The notes beneath the pieces were generated by a model. That model did not search any database and had not been told where the DNA came from. It worked only from the letters and a program-made list of their open reading frames with translations. A program made the translations under genes and the position numbers. 64,000 nucleotides of DNA from a virus: the IMG/VR virus record IMGVR_UViG_3300035181_001045, positions 124,001 through 188,000 of that record. One strand, written 5' to 3'. Below, piece after piece: positions 8,090 to 15,481 of this stretch. The first letter of the stretch is position 1; each line of letters starts with the position of its first letter.

Positions 8090-8685
8090 GCTTCTCAATC
8101 CTGGAGCAAGTGCTGGTTGTCGACCGGCATCGGCAGAGGGCTTCGGGTAAGCAGGGGTTCTCTACCCCCTACCTGTGTGCTGCGAAGGTGAACCCCAGCT
8201 CGGTTCCCTTGGTGGTCACCAATGCCCGGGGTGGCTTCGTCGGCACACGGCCTTCCAAGGAGGGGGACGCCAGGTACGGCTTCTCCCCTCTCTCCGAGGA
8301 AGGGGACCCGGATGTGCTCGTCCTTGCTCTCTACCGGGATGTTCTGGATCTTTCGACTCGAAGCCAGTGGGGAAATCGGTGTAGCTCGGTCCCCGTGGCA
8401 GTTGAGCGTCTCCGAAGATCAGGACTCGAACCGAAGTCCCTCATCCTCTCGTCGTCCACCCTCAAGGAAGTCTGCGGGGAGAAGGCGGCATCTGTGAAGG
8501 GGGGGTTCGTGACGACCTTGGAGGGCGACCTCCGTGTCTTCGTGGCTGCTCTTCCTGATGGGGCAGCTCTCGTGCTTCCTTCACCGGAGAAGTTGGGGTT
8601 CTACACGCGAGTCCGCGATTACGTGGGGGTCATGATCCAGCGAGCCAACCAGACGATCATGGTGGTCGGCCGTGACCTGGCTTGA
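8086..8685 (+). CDS. Hypothetical protein
   Basis: 199 residues, ATG overlapping the preceding stop as ATGA, and overlapping the primase start by 14 bases. No known family is recognised. The sequence is mixed alpha/beta with an SLILSSSTLKEVCG stretch and a hydrophobic C-terminal segment (YVGVMIQRANQTIMVVG). The tight overlaps on both sides argue that it is a real gene translated as part of the replication operon. No catalytic motif could be picked out. Confidence 0.55.
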   Translation: MSFSILEQVLVVDRHRQRASGKQGFSTPYLCAAKVNPSSVPLVVTNARGGFVGTRPSKEGDARYGFSPLSEEGDPDVLVLALYRDVLDLSTRSQWGNRCSSVPVAVERLRRSGLEPKSLILSSSTLKEVCGEKAASVKGGFVTTLEGDLRVFVAALPDGAALVLPSPEKLGFYTRVRDYVGVMIQRANQTIMVVGRDLA

Positions 8686-9403
8686 CGAGTTCGTCGCTGA
8701 ATCTGAATCTGGAGCTGAGCTACCCGAGCGTGTTCGTGAGTCCTTGTGGGGACGCGGGGTCACTGACGAACAGATCAGTCAATTTCAAATTGGGTACGTT
8801 GACCGGGTTCTACCGGCAATCAACTACCCCCAAGACTTCGTGTCTTGGTCGGGGGATGGGGGGAAGCTCGACGATTGCTACGTCCTTCCGATTACGAACA
8901 CCATCGGCGAGATTCGAGGCCTCCAGTTTCGGCACGTCGATAGGGAGCGTGGGGGCTACATGGACTTCATCCTCGCGCAGGATGAGGCTGTGGGGTTCGG
9001 GCTCGCTCAGGCAATGCCCACAGTGTGGGAGACGGGGGAGATCCTTCTGGTCGAGGGTGGCTTCGATCTTCTACCCCTCCAGAGGTTCCTTCCTGGTATT
9101 GCTTCGACGCTGACTGCTCGGGTCACGGAGGGATTTGTTCGGATCCTACGACGTCTTGTACGTCGCGTGTGGATCGGATATGATATGGATTCCGCCGGAA
9201 ATAGGGCGTACGATAGGTTTCGCCAACAGTACGGCCGGGAATTCGATGTTCGTCGGGTAGTTTACCCCCGGGTCACTTTGGTTGGCGGCAAGCTGGTCAA
9301 GGATCCTGGAGACCTCTGGGAGGCCTGGGGAGATGCCCGACTTGGAGAGTACCTCCGATCTCATGTGAGGTCGGGTAGCCTGATGGAGTTTCCCTATGGG
9401 TAA
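8672..9403 (+). CDS. DnaG-type primase, TOPRIM catalytic part
   Basis: 243 residues starting at GTG 8672. It carries an N-terminal DnaG-like segment (RESLWGRGVTDEQISQFQIG, as in the helix after the zinc domain; YVLPITNTIGEIRGLQFR) and a TOPRIM domain: ILLVEGGFD with Glu128 and Asp132, then WIGYDMDSAGNRAY with Asp171 and Asp173 binding metal. This is the RNA-primer-making core. There is no N-terminal zinc-binding domain and no fused helicase, so it is shorter than bacterial DnaG (about 600 residues); the missing parts may be elsewhere in the genome. It fits with the clamp loader two genes downstream. Confidence 0.8.
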   Translation: MTWLDEFVAESESGAELPERVRESLWGRGVTDEQISQFQIGYVDRVLPAINYPQDFVSWSGDGGKLDDCYVLPITNTIGEIRGLQFRHVDRERGGYMDFILAQDEAVGFGLAQAMPTVWETGEILLVEGGFDLLPLQRFLPGIASTLTARVTEGFVRILRRLVRRVWIGYDMDSAGNRAYDRFRQQYGREFDVRRVVYPRVTLVGGKLVKDPGDLWEAWGDARLGEYLRSHVRSGSLMEFPYG

Positions 9404-9887
9404 GATTTACAGTGAGAGTGAGACGATCGCAACCATTGCGAAGAACCTGATCCCCGGGTATCACCCGGAGCTGGCCACCGCACGGTTGAAGTACGCCTTC
9501 GTGGACAAGGGCTCGACGAAGTCTGGCCGTCCCGTCCTCGGCAAGGCCCGAAAGCTATCGGGCATCTCGCAGTTCTTCATCGACTGCGACTTCATCATCG
9601 AGGTCGCCGAGGACACCTGGAATGAGCTGACGGAGAACAAGCGAACGGCGCTCGTCGATCACCTCCTGGAGCACTGCACGGGAGAGGAAGACGACAAGAC
9701 CGGGGACATGGTCTGGGTTCTCCGTACGCCGGATGTCGAGGAGTTCACCTCGATTCTCCGTCGGCACGGTGCCTGGAACGAGACCCTATCTGCGTTCGCG
9801 AGCGTCGCCAAGGCCATCGAGATCGAAGACATGGTGGACGATATCGTGATGTCGTCCTCTGAGGGGGAGTCCGCTACGGCGCACTGA
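9396..9887 (+). CDS. Putative phage metallopeptidase family protein with degraded HExxH
   Basis: 163 residues, overlapping the primase gene by 8 bases. The layout matches the 'putative phage metallopeptidase' family: ARLKYAFVDKG, GKARKLSG, then FFIDCDFIIEVAEDTW, LTENKRTALVDHLLEHC and a late DVEEFTSILRRHGAW. In that family the zinc site is normally DHELCHC, an HExxH. Here it reads H89-L-L-E92-H93, so the glutamate expected next to the first histidine is replaced by leucine. The zinc ligands could remain while catalysis is lost. Family assignment rests on motif order remembered from the family; the function of its members is not established. Confidence 0.6.
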   Translation: MGKIYSESETIATIAKNLIPGYHPELATARLKYAFVDKGSTKSGRPVLGKARKLSGISQFFIDCDFIIEVAEDTWNELTENKRTALVDHLLEHCTGEEDDKTGDMVWVLRTPDVEEFTSILRRHGAWNETLSAFASVAKAIEIEDMVDDIVMSSSEGESATAH

Positions 9888-9893
9888 AAACCT

Positions 9894-11354
9894 GTGTGGG
9901 ACACCAAGTACAGGCCCCGTAAGTTCTCGGACGTCCTCGGCCAGCGAGGCACTGTCCAGATCCTCCAGACACGCCTTCGTGACGGAACGGCCCTCAGCAA
10001 GAACTACATCTTCGCTGGGGGTCACGGTCAGGGGAAGACGACGCTTGCTCGGATCATGGCAAGGGCCATGCTCTGCCAGGCGATCGACTTGGCCAACCCT
10101 GAGCCTTGTAACGAGTGCGACAACTGCCTGTATATTCTCTCCGAAACCTCGCTCGCATTCGTCGAGCGAGATGCGGCGAGCTGCGGGACTGTCGACCACA
10201 TGCGAGCCCTCGTCGAGGAGCTGCCCTTCGCGGTCTATGGGGCCTCGAAGCGGATCCACCTCTTCGATGAGGCGCATCGCATGACCCGGGATGCACAGGA
10301 TGTTCTCCTCAAGCCTTTGGAGGAGAACAAGCTCGTCGGGATCTTCTGCACGACGGAAGTGGAGAAGATCCGGGCGACGATTCGGTCCCGGTGCGAAGAC
10401 TACGCCATTCGAAAGGTGACCCGAGAGGACATCCTCGGAAGGATGAAGTCCATCCTCACGGCGGAAGGGGTCTCCTTCGAGGATGACGCTGTGCTCACTG
10501 TCATCGACTACTCCGGGGGGCACGTTCGGGATGTCCTCAACCGGCTGGAGATGATCGGGCAAATGGGGGATGTCAATCTCGCCAATGTGCGGGAGTACCT
10601 CCGCCTCCCGCTCGTCTCGACGTACTACGAGATCATGCTCTCACTCGGGACTCCTCAGCGTGCGATCGAGTTGGTAGGACAGGCTTGTGAGCAGGTCTCT
10701 CCTCAAGATGTGGCTGATGGCCTCGCCGAAGCGGCCATGAATTCATACCGAATGGCGAACAACATGTTCGCTGACTTCGTCTACGTCGACCGCGCACTCG
10801 GTCAGAAGGTCTACGAAGCGTTCGGCGTGAACACCCTCAAGCTCTCGGAGTACTTCCTTCAGCGGAGGAACACCACAAGGGTGAATCTCTTCTGCGACAT
10901 CCTCAATCTGGCAGGGGGCATTCCTGCTCCGTCGGTCGCGGGGGTCCCCATGGCGGCTCCCATTCAGGTGGTCACGGCAGCTCCCGTTCAGGCTCCGGCT
11001 CCTGTTCAAGCTCCTGTGATCAGCTTGACGGTTGACCCTTCGATCACTCCCAGTGTGGTGGCCCCGGCTGGGTATATTCCGCCGGCAGTCCAGGTCTTGC
11101 CGGAAGTGAAGAAGCCGGAGAAGAAGCCCGACGGTACTCGATTCGATGGGGTGGGTCCCATTGGTTCTGGCGATGTCTGTGCCCTGACTGAGCTGGATCA
11201 CAAGGGCGTCCCTGTGAACAAAGCTCGGGGTCGCGATCACGTCCATGTCCCGGTTTCTTTTCCCCGACGTGGGGATCCGGCAGACGACCTTCGTATGTTG
11301 ACTCCGGATGAATGGCGGCGAGAGTTCGAGCGAACTTGGCCCAGCCGAGGATAG
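9894..11354 (+). CDS. dnaX: DNA polymerase III clamp-loader subunit (DnaX, gamma/tau-like)
   Basis: 486 residues from GTG 9894. Opens with KYRPRKFSDVLGQ, the standard DnaX N-terminus, then Walker A GGHGQGKTT (42-50), a four-cysteine zinc module (Cys60, Cys71, Cys74, Cys77), Walker B LFDEAH (122-127), sensor 1 (FCTTE) and the SRC arginine-finger motif. Residues beyond about 340 form a Pro/Ala/Val-rich linker and a short unique tail (LTPDEWRREFERTWPS), unlike the tau polymerase-binding domain. It loads the sliding clamp onto primed DNA. A phage carrying a bacterial-type DnaX with a beta-type clamp rather than T4 gp44/62 and gp45 is notable. Confidence 0.9.
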   Translation: MWDTKYRPRKFSDVLGQRGTVQILQTRLRDGTALSKNYIFAGGHGQGKTTLARIMARAMLCQAIDLANPEPCNECDNCLYILSETSLAFVERDAASCGTVDHMRALVEELPFAVYGASKRIHLFDEAHRMTRDAQDVLLKPLEENKLVGIFCTTEVEKIRATIRSRCEDYAIRKVTREDILGRMKSILTAEGVSFEDDAVLTVIDYSGGHVRDVLNRLEMIGQMGDVNLANVREYLRLPLVSTYYEIMLSLGTPQRAIELVGQACEQVSPQDVADGLAEAAMNSYRMANNMFADFVYVDRALGQKVYEAFGVNTLKLSEYFLQRRNTTRVNLFCDILNLAGGIPAPSVAGVPMAAPIQVVTAAPVQAPAPVQAPVISLTVDPSITPSVVAPAGYIPPAVQVLPEVKKPEKKPDGTRFDGVGPIGSGDVCALTELDHKGVPVNKARGRDHVHVPVSFPRRGDPADDLRMLTPDEWRREFERTWPSRG

Positions 11355-11357
11355 TCC

Positions 11358-13334
11358 ATGGCATCACGCCAAATCAAACCTGTCATTGACCCCGCAAAGC
11401 CGTCGGAGTGGGTTGCTCTTGAGCTTGGGCCCAAGGCGGATGGGGAAGATCCGGATCTCATCAAGCAGTCCATCCGGCACCATCTTCGAGATGCGGACGT
11501 GTTCATCCCCGCGTCCGTCACTCAGGTGGGTGGGGACAGGGTCATCAAGTACCTCCTCGAAGGGTACGCCTTCATTCGGCGGGCTCATGCCGAAGAGAAG
11601 TACTACCGGCTCGAAGGAAGCAAATACGTACAGGGGGTCATCAGCCACGTCGACCGGAGTCGTTTTCGGTCGACACGCAGAATCGCCTACGTTCCAGATC
11701 GGGATGTGCTCAAGCTTCGTCGTCAGATTGAAGCAGAAGAGAACCAGGGGATCGAGGTGGGGGACCTCGTGCTCATTCTCTCGGGGCCCTACCGGCTGGT
11801 CAAGGCGAAGGTCATCGAGGACATCCCGGAGAAGGATGAAGTCCAGGTCTACATTCAGCTCCGCTCAAAGGAGTCTCTCATCACCTTCCCCCGAGCTGGA
11901 CTCCGGCTTGTTGCGAAGGGGGAGAAGAGTTCTCTGACCTACCAGACCCGATGGATGACCCTTCAGCAATGGGGAGAGGCGGCTTTCCCTGTCATGCAGT
12001 GGTCTTCGGAGGGTTTTGACGGGCTCCTTGATGTATTGGCGTCCTACACAATGCTTGATGTGTGGACCACCAAGGAGCGAGCCCTTCTCGATCAAGACCT
12101 GGTTGCTGGTTACGCGCTCGACCTCGAACCCATCCGGTTGGAGCTGTTGTGGGGGGAGCACGCCAAGCTTTCAACGTGGATCTCGGTGGGGCAGAAGCAG
12201 GTGAACTTCCTTCGGGCGATGTCCTCGACTTCTTCCACGGAGCATCTGCTCCAGCTTGGTGAGGAGGTCCAACGTCTCTCTCGGTGGACTGCGGACGTCA
12301 ACCAGTTGGTGACGGTCGTCCGAGCCTTCAACACCACCCCCTCTCTCACCCCCATCGAATCTCGGTATCTCGAATTGGAGTGGCTCCAAGACATTCAGCT
12401 CCGGTTGAAGGCCTTGAGCGACAAGTTGACGGACATCGAAGACGATGTGGAAGACCCTGCAATGACCCAAAATCTCATCATCGACGGCAACAACCTCGCG
12501 GTCCGCTGTGGCCGGGCACCGGGACTCGACCAGCTCAAGGACAAGCAGGGGCGTCCTTCTGGGGTGGTGACGGGGTTCCTTCGGAGCCTGATATCTCTTC
12601 GCAAGAGGTTCCCCAAGGCCACCATCTACGTGTGCTGGGACTACTCCTCGCAGCGTCGGATGAGCGTCTTCCCCGGGTACAAGGCAGGGAGGATCCCCTT
12701 CGAGGGTCGCGATCAGATCGAATGGCTGAAGGCGGCCCTACCGTCTTTTGGGGTCGTCCAGGCCTACAACGAGGTGGAAGAGGCCGACGATGCCATCGCG
12801 ACTCTCGTCACGGGGCGCCTCAAGGAGGATGTGAACGTCATCCTCTCGAACGACCGGGATCTTCTCCAGCTCGTGACCGCAACGACGACTGTCCTCGCTC
12901 CTTCGAGTGGTCTTCGCCCCGAGAAGCTCTTCGATGTCGATGCCGTGAAGGAGGAATACGGGGTTCCTCCGGGCAAGATGGTCTACTTCCGGGCCATGTC
13001 GGGAGACAGCTCGGACAAGATTCCTGGTGTTTTCAGGCTCCAGGAGAAGACCATCGTGCATTTGATTCGTACATACGGATCCATTGATGGCGTTTTTTCA
13101 TCTTCTCTGCCAGAGTTGACAAAATCTCAGCAGGAGAAGATTCGTGCCTCGGAGGCACAGGTCAGGAAGAACGTGGGACTCATGGCCCTCGTCTCGAACC
13201 TGGATCTCACTTTCGTCCACCCGATGACGAACCCGGAGGCAGCCTCGAAGCACCTCCAAGATGTTGATGTGAAGGTCGAGCCGATGCTGACGGCGTTCTT
13301 CCGTCTGGCGGAGTCCTCTACGAATACAACGTAG
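11358..13334 (+). CDS. NusG-like domain fused to 5'-3' exonuclease (FEN/PIN) domain
   Basis: 658 residues. Residues 16-110 look like a NusG N-terminal (NGN) domain (EWVALELGPKADGED, LLEGYAFIR, YVQGVISH). Residues 131-188 look like its KOW domain (IEVGDLVLILSGPYRLVKAK, then a VQVYIQL strand). Residues 190-368 are a helical linker of unknown role. From 369 the protein is a FEN-like 5' nuclease: NLIIDGNNLA, VCWDYSSQRR, EVEEADDAIA, SNDRDLLQL and MSGDSSDKIPGV contain the usual acidic metal ligands and the H3TH start. An ATG at 12462 (codon 369), preceded by GGAAG and in an ATGA context like gene junctions here, could give a free exonuclease. Okazaki-primer removal is the family role of the C-terminal part. 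Confidence 0.75.
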   Translation: MASRQIKPVIDPAKPSEWVALELGPKADGEDPDLIKQSIRHHLRDADVFIPASVTQVGGDRVIKYLLEGYAFIRRAHAEEKYYRLEGSKYVQGVISHVDRSRFRSTRRIAYVPDRDVLKLRRQIEAEENQGIEVGDLVLILSGPYRLVKAKVIEDIPEKDEVQVYIQLRSKESLITFPRAGLRLVAKGEKSSLTYQTRWMTLQQWGEAAFPVMQWSSEGFDGLLDVLASYTMLDVWTTKERALLDQDLVAGYALDLEPIRLELLWGEHAKLSTWISVGQKQVNFLRAMSSTSSTEHLLQLGEEVQRLSRWTADVNQLVTVVRAFNTTPSLTPIESRYLELEWLQDIQLRLKALSDKLTDIEDDVEDPAMTQNLIIDGNNLAVRCGRAPGLDQLKDKQGRPSGVVTGFLRSLISLRKRFPKATIYVCWDYSSQRRMSVFPGYKAGRIPFEGRDQIEWLKAALPSFGVVQAYNEVEEADDAIATLVTGRLKEDVNVILSNDRDLLQLVTATTTVLAPSSGLRPEKLFDVDAVKEEYGVPPGKMVYFRAMSGDSSDKIPGVFRLQEKTIVHLIRTYGSIDGVFSSSLPELTKSQQEKIRASEAQVRKNVGLMALVSNLDLTFVHPMTNPEAASKHLQDVDVKVEPMLTAFFRLAESSTNTT

Positions 13335-13345
13335 GCGGAAGGAAA

Positions 13346-14056
13346 ATGATGTCGACTGGATACGTGATTTCGGTAGACCCGGCTACTTTGGCCAACCGCT
13401 TTCCTTCTGGTCGAGGGAACGAGGAGGAGGATCTCCTTCTCGATCGTCTCCAGGTTCTTGAGGATACGGCCGCGGGCCTCATTCAAGAAGAGGACGATGA
13501 CGACCCCATCGCAGAGTTCCTCTACTCGGGGGACTACGAAGATCGTCTGGCTCCGCTCCTAGATCGCATCCCCAAAAGGGAAGCCGATCTCATCTACCTC
13601 TACTACATTCAAAAGAAGCGTCAGGCGGATATCGCCGAGATCTTCGACGTCACCCAAGCTGCCATCTCCTATCGTCTTGATCGAGGTCTTCAGAGGATCA
13701 AGTTCCTCCTGTCAATCCCCCAAGTCACTGAGACCGAGCTTCGGCGGGACCTTCCCCTCATTCAAGATGGCCATCTCAAGCCTGCGTTCAAGGCTATCGA
13801 TGTGGACATTCTGGTGGGGATGTGGTCGACGACCTGTCAGAGCGAAGTGGCGATGCGACTTGGCTTGACCCAAGGTCGAGTCCGGCATCGGTTCTTCAAG
13901 GCGGTGAAGCTTCTTGGAGAGGCTTCGGGGAAGGATGGTCGCTTCCTTCGCTACCACAAGGTCTTCGCTGCCATCTCGAACAAGAAGTTCAACATCCTCC
14001 GTGAAGTGAAGCTCCCTCAGTGGGCGGATCGTGGAGGCGATGCTCTCGACGGGTAG
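13346..14056 (+). CDS. Sigma-factor-like regulator with two helix-turn-helix regions
   Basis: 236 residues; tandem ATG codons at 13346 and 13349 follow a GGAAGGAAAA site. Residues 64-122 resemble sigma-70 region 4 (LLDRIPKREADLIYLYYIQ, then QADIAEIFDVTQAAISYRLD, RGLQRIKFLL). A second HTH-like segment is at 152-192 (QSEVAMRLGLTQGRVRHRFF). An acidic patch (EEDDDDP) precedes region 4 and no region 2 is evident. It may be a reduced sigma factor for middle/late transcription or a region-4-type activator. It is the last gene before the structural module, where a late-gene switch would be expected. Its stop codon lies inside a large inverted repeat. Confidence 0.65.
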   Translation: MMSTGYVISVDPATLANRFPSGRGNEEEDLLLDRLQVLEDTAAGLIQEEDDDDPIAEFLYSGDYEDRLAPLLDRIPKREADLIYLYYIQKKRQADIAEIFDVTQAAISYRLDRGLQRIKFLLSIPQVTETELRRDLPLIQDGHLKPAFKAIDVDILVGMWSTTCQSEVAMRLGLTQGRVRHRFFKAVKLLGEASGKDGRFLRYHKVFAAISNKKFNILREVKLPQWADRGGDALDG

Positions 14057-14109
14057 GTAGCCCCCCGAGAGGGCGGAAGGTACGCATCGGAACATCGCCT
14101 CCACGATCC
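14026..14109. repeat. 17-bp perfect inverted repeat enclosing the sigma-like gene's stop codon
   Basis: GGATCGTGGAGGCGATG (14026-14042) is perfectly complementary to 14093-14109, with 50 bases between the arms. The stop codon TAG at 14054-14056 lies between them. Inside, CTCTCG (14043-14048) can pair with CGAGAG (14066-14071), so a branched RNA structure is possible. The left arm is coding (ADRGGDA) and the right arm is untranslated. Confidence 0.75.
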
Positions 14110-14132
14110 ATGCCCTTCTCAAAGCAGACCCT

Positions 14133-14171
14133 ATGCCAGGTCCCGAGGTCTCGGGGTAGCCTGGCATTTTC
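14133..14171 (+). terminator. Intrinsic-terminator-like hairpin at end of the early/replication block
   Basis: ATGCCAGG (14133-14140) pairs with CCTGGCAT (14160-14167), and inside it CCCGA pairs with TCGGG. A short T run (TTTT at 14167-14170) follows, then TATTTC. It lies between the sigma-like gene and the first structural gene. The surrounding stretch 14057-14305 has no gene: it also holds the right arm of the large inverted repeat, a TGCCTCA-C-TGAGGCA near-palindrome at 14213-14227, and the start-region hairpin at 14285-14321. Confidence 0.65.
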
Positions 14172-14284
14172 GTATTTCGCTTCGTCTGAAGGGTGCTCTT
14201 GTCGCGGCACCTTGCCTCACTGAGGCAGCAAATCTCGAAACACGGCTGTTTTCCAGCAAACATCAGTGTTTTCTTTTATCGTTT

Positions 14285-14321
14285 ACGCAGAGATGAGGCC
14301 GAGCCTTGCCTATCTCTGCGT
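14285..14321 (+). promoter_or_regulatory. Hairpin presenting or masking the start of the 14306 gene
   Basis: ACGCAGAGAT (14285-14294) pairs perfectly with ATCTCTGCGT (14312-14321). The loop holds a GAGG ribosome-binding site (14295-14298) and the TTG start codon at 14306, and can itself form AGGC-CGA-GCCT. Translation of the first structural gene is therefore likely to depend on this structure. Confidence 0.6.
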
Positions 14322-15208
14322 CCAATCTTCAGACCCAAGAATACCAGTTCAAAGTCCAGACCCCCTCCGGTCTGTGGCGGTGGACAACTCGCGTCGATCT
14401 TTCGCAGGCAACCCCTGCCTACCAGATCCGTGACATCACCACCCCCTATGGGCTGCTTCGAGACTCCATCCCGCTTCCTGGCGCTGTCGTTCAGGAGATG
14501 GGCAACTCGATTACGCTGCTCCAGCAACAGTTCGCTCCGTCGATTCTGTTGGGGTTGTCGAGTCTGACTTTTGTGGTTGATGAGGGTCGAGGCTTCAGTC
14601 TCCCCCAAGACCTTCAGATCACCAACAACGGGGTCTTCGGGTCCCTCCTCGGCACGGTGCTCACAACCTCCGCTCCTTGGGTCACAATGGACCCTCAACG
14701 AGTGGGGGGTTTGGCCTCGGGTTCTGCCGGCGTGTCGAGTGTTGCGGTGGACTCGACGACCCTCGTGTCTGCGAACAGCCCGTATGCAGCCACGATCCTG
14801 ATTCAAGACCCCTCGGCGGTGAACAATCCGCAGACAGTCTCGATCGCGATTGTGGTTCGACCGTTGGCCATCATCAGCCTCAACCCCACTGTTCTCAACT
14901 TCGCTGTGACGAAGCCGATCAGCGGACCGTTCCCTGGGGTTCCTACCCAAACCTTCCAGATCACCAACACAGGTCCTACGGGGTCTCTTCTCGATTACCA
15001 GATCCAGAAGCTCTGTGGTTGTACCGATTGGTTGGTATCCTTCAACCCTCCTTACAACACTCTTGCCGCTGGGGCCTCTCAAACAACAACGGTCATGGTT
15101 CAGCCTCCGGATACCTTGTGTTCGGGGACCTATACAGAGACCCTACGTGTGAGTGGGTACAGCCAGAACTACACTCAAGACGTCGTTGTGACTCTTGTCA
15201 TTTCGTGA
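14306..15208 (+). CDS. BACON/Ig-like domain protein, putative virion accessory
   Basis: 300 residues from TTG 14306 (GAGG seven bases upstream). After about 90 unique residues come two beta-sandwich domains. The second is clearest: PTVLNFAV, TQTFQITNTG, CTDWLVSFNPPYNTL, AGASQTTTVMVQ, SGTYTETLRVSG, the repeated pattern of BACON-type domains. The first (LTFVVDEGRG, LQITNNG, PWVTMDP, SPYAATILI) follows the same order. Such domains decorate phage capsids or tails and are thought to bind carbohydrates. It opens the structural block after a terminator. There is no signal peptide. The fold call is good; the location on the virion is inferred. Confidence 0.65.
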   Translation: MPISASNLQTQEYQFKVQTPSGLWRWTTRVDLSQATPAYQIRDITTPYGLLRDSIPLPGAVVQEMGNSITLLQQQFAPSILLGLSSLTFVVDEGRGFSLPQDLQITNNGVFGSLLGTVLTTSAPWVTMDPQRVGGLASGSAGVSSVAVDSTTLVSANSPYAATILIQDPSAVNNPQTVSIAIVVRPLAIISLNPTVLNFAVTKPISGPFPGVPTQTFQITNTGPTGSLLDYQIQKLCGCTDWLVSFNPPYNTLAAGASQTTTVMVQPPDTLCSGTYTETLRVSGYSQNYTQDVVVTLVIS

Positions 15209-15214
15209 GGATCT

Positions 15215-15481
15215 ATGGCCAATTTTGATCTCAGCCAAATTCAGATCTCCGGGGCATCTGGCTTCGACTCTCTGTTCGATCGAGAACCGCAGATCGTGAA
15301 GCCCCTCAAGACCACCCGGCGCCGGGTGGCTTCCCTTCAGGACCTCAAGGGGTTTCAAAGGGTTTCGGAGGACACTCTGGTCCGAAAGAGCGACAACGAC
15401 CTCTGGGCGATCCGCAAGGAATCGAACGGTTCTTTCTACATCGAGCGCTTGTTCGATGATGTCGAGCCTGTGAAGGGGTGA
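15215..15481 (+). CDS. Small hypothetical protein
   Basis: 88 residues, six bases after the previous gene with a GAGGATCT site before the ATG. The protein has a basic middle (KTTRRRVASLQDL) and a mixed beta C-terminus (DNDLWAIRKESNGSFYIERLF). No family is recognised. It overlaps the next gene by four bases (GTGA) and contains an 18-bp perfect palindrome over the codons for T-T-R-R-R-V-A. Confidence 0.55.
   Translation: MANFDLSQIQISGASGFDSLFDREPQIVKPLKTTRRRVASLQDLKGFQRVSEDTLVRKSDNDLWAIRKESNGSFYIERLFDDVEPVKG
15312..15329. repeat. 18-bp perfect palindrome in coding sequence
   Basis: CCACCCGGCGCCGGGTGG is identical on both strands with no spacer. It lies within the 88-residue hypothetical gene. 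Confidence 0.75.

Noticed and set aside
8086-8685. Idea that this protein is another capsid-domain fragment
   Set aside because: Its C-terminal hydrophobic segment loosely resembles capsid strands, but no shared motif such as IYMN or YADIRK is present.
14057-14305. Possible tRNA or small RNA gene in the structured gap
   Set aside because: No T-loop GTTCRANNC consensus, anticodon arm or CCA end could be fitted; the structure is kept only as hairpins.
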